Origin: Clostridiales bacterium
GTDB taxonomy: Bacteria; Bacillota; Clostridia; Lachnospirales; UBA12420
Length of the DNA: 64,000 bases
Reading direction: 5' to 3'
NCBI GenBank assembly: GCA_003452395.1
Contig: DMOI01000041.1
Span: 1-64,000 of the forward strand
The translations under genes and the position numbers were made by a program. Shown piece after piece: positions 63,029 to 64,000 of the stretch; position 1 is the stretch's first letter, and each line of letters opens with the position of its first letter. The notes under the pieces are model-generated. The model worked only from the letters and a program-made list of their open reading frames with translations, made no database searches and was not told the origin of the DNA.

Positions 63029-63817
63029 TTAACCCAAAGAGAGACCTCCAATCGTACTTCCATAACTATTTTCAGTTGTTGTTTTACTTGGGATTACTAT
63101 ATCTTCAATACGATATATTATTCTAGTAAGCTCTTCAATCATTATATCATTATGATAATTTGCTACTGGATCTATTGTTTTTTCTTTTTCTAAGATTTCT
63201 ATACTATCTGCCATAAAGCGAACTACGTCCTCTATTCCAGTTTGATTTGTACCACTTCTAATTCCTATTTCAGAATTCAACCCATTATAAATACTTTCAT
63301 CGAAACTTACTGTTTCCCCAAACATAATCAAACCACAATTCGGCTTGCTAAATCTGTCATCTTGCCTTTGTTCATCTTTAAATAAAATTGTACCATCATC
63401 CAGTGTTTCCCTACTCGTCTTTTTATGTACCTTCCCTTGATTTTTGCTTTTATCTGTTTCCCTTGATTTATTATTTGCCCTCGCTTTATGCCTCATATCA
63501 GTCAATTCACCTTCGCAGGTCCCTTTTATCATCTCTAAGATTTCTTTTTTACTATCCTTCCTCAAACTATCTCCGGCATATCCAATGAAATTTAAAACTG
63601 CAATACAATTATCATTATACCACATTTGTTTATCAACCTCAATATTCTCAAATCCTTCATTAATAATCCTTTCCTCAAGCCAATCACGAATATTTTTATC
63701 TATTACAAATCTTTTATCACCGATTACTATATATTGTGGAGTAACTTTTATTCCACCTTTTAAAGTATACGTTTTTGCTTCAGCTAATTTTTTTTGTTTC
63801 TCAATGAATCTACATTT
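63029..63817 (-). pseudogene. Hypothetical protein with a damaged or frameshifted 5' end
   Basis: The frame is clearly coding from 63029 up to 63817, beyond the first ATG at 63625 (AEAKTYTLKGGIKVTPQYIV and VIGDKRFVIDKNIRDWLEE lie upstream of that Met), but no ATG, GTG or TTG occurs in frame there. A TTG at 63804 in the neighbouring frame would enter the coding frame if the A8 run at 63788-63795 had one more base. So the gene is either frameshifted, slippage-regulated or read from a non-standard start. The C-terminal 198 residues (from 63625) include a basic Lys/Arg/Gln-rich segment and Gly-rich end; no family recognised. Confidence 0.5.
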
Positions 63818-63830
63818 TTAGTAATATTTA

Positions 63831-64000
63831 TCAATGACCAATTTTTTGTTCTTCTAATTCTTTTAATTCACTTTCAGAAAGATGCTTATAAATATCCCCG
63901 TTTACGCCAAATTCCTGTATATATACTTTAATGTTTTCTATTCCTAGACTTTCGATTTCCTTTTTGTCAAGCTTCTTAAGTTTTTCAGCTATCCACTCAA
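63831..64000 (-). CDS. 3' end of an unknown gene, cut by the window edge
   Basis: About 56 codons are visible, ending at TGA 63831-63833: EWIAEKLKKLDKKEIESLGI and QEFGVNGDIYKHLSESELKE occur, a charged helical C-terminus. The start is outside the window. It precedes the damaged gene on the same strand. Not identifiable from this part. Confidence 0.6.
   Translation of the reverse strand, partial: EWIAEKLKKLDKKEIESLGIENIKVYIQEFGVNGDIYKHLSESELKELEEQKIGH

Overview
The window looks like a chromosome segment of a low-GC, spore-forming, anaerobic Firmicute of the class Clostridia. Evidence from gene content: spoVS and a SpoIID-family protein (sporulation), one-piece pyruvate:ferredoxin oxidoreductase (anaerobic metabolism), D-lactate dehydrogenase, a tyrosine T-box, a c-di-GMP-I riboswitch and a CsaB-type envelope cluster. 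Base composition is AT-rich and codons mostly end in A or T. Almost every gene lies on the minus strand; only ychF, a D,D-carboxypeptidase, a 64-aa protein and tyrS are on the plus strand. No rRNA, tRNA, CRISPR array, insertion sequence or prophage was recognised.

Layout. 0.2-3.2 kb: a Dps-like ferritin with a Met/Asn-repeat tail and two unknown genes. 3.4-16 kb: envelope and polysaccharide genes (asnB, CapA-like, coiled-coil protein, WecG/TagA glycosyltransferase, csaB, O-antigen-ligase-like polymerase, DUF4330, murJ, DUF3137), then DUF402 and D-LDH. 16-24 kb: ychF, recA-rny-spoVS and secD-secF; SecD and SecF both carry unusual Thr/Pro/Val-rich linkers. 24-27.5 kb: a decayed Rpn-type nuclease, a prepilin-like surface protein and ruvB. 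27.8-35.7 kb: the plsX-rnc-smc-ftsY housekeeping operon with a HepT/MntA toxin-antitoxin pair between rnc and smc. 35.8-41.6 kb: carboxypeptidase, yqeK, obgE, a Fic/antitoxin pair, DegV. 41.7-46 kb: an ABC-2 export operon, PilZ and a membrane-anchored protein. 46-53 kb: nifJ, two small unknown proteins, a GH18 hydrolase and a cation-efflux gene with a structured leader. 53.2-64 kb: T-box/tyrS, an isolated fliI-like ATPase, a c-di-GMP riboswitch controlling a secreted transglutaminase-like protein, nuclease, SpoIID-like protein, lysS and a damaged gene at the right edge.

The most striking signal is at the 3' end of the prepilin-like gene. A 102-base stretch (25100-25201) is about 64% GC, holds only 11 adenines on the coding strand, has no codon ending in A and many NNC codons, in an otherwise AT-rich gene. 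It encodes the end of a DUF6273/C-type-lectin-like domain and is followed by an 8-bp inverted repeat. This is what the variable region of a diversity-generating retroelement (DGR) target looks like. No reverse transcriptase or template repeat is visible here, so the partner would have to lie elsewhere in the genome.

Other themes: a heptanucleotide repeat (AGTTGAA-like) sits at the ends of several genes, supplying stop codons, and also lies inside the T-box leader; several families of short palindromic intergenic repeats occur; c-di-GMP signalling (PilZ, riboswitch) co-occurs with surface and motility functions.
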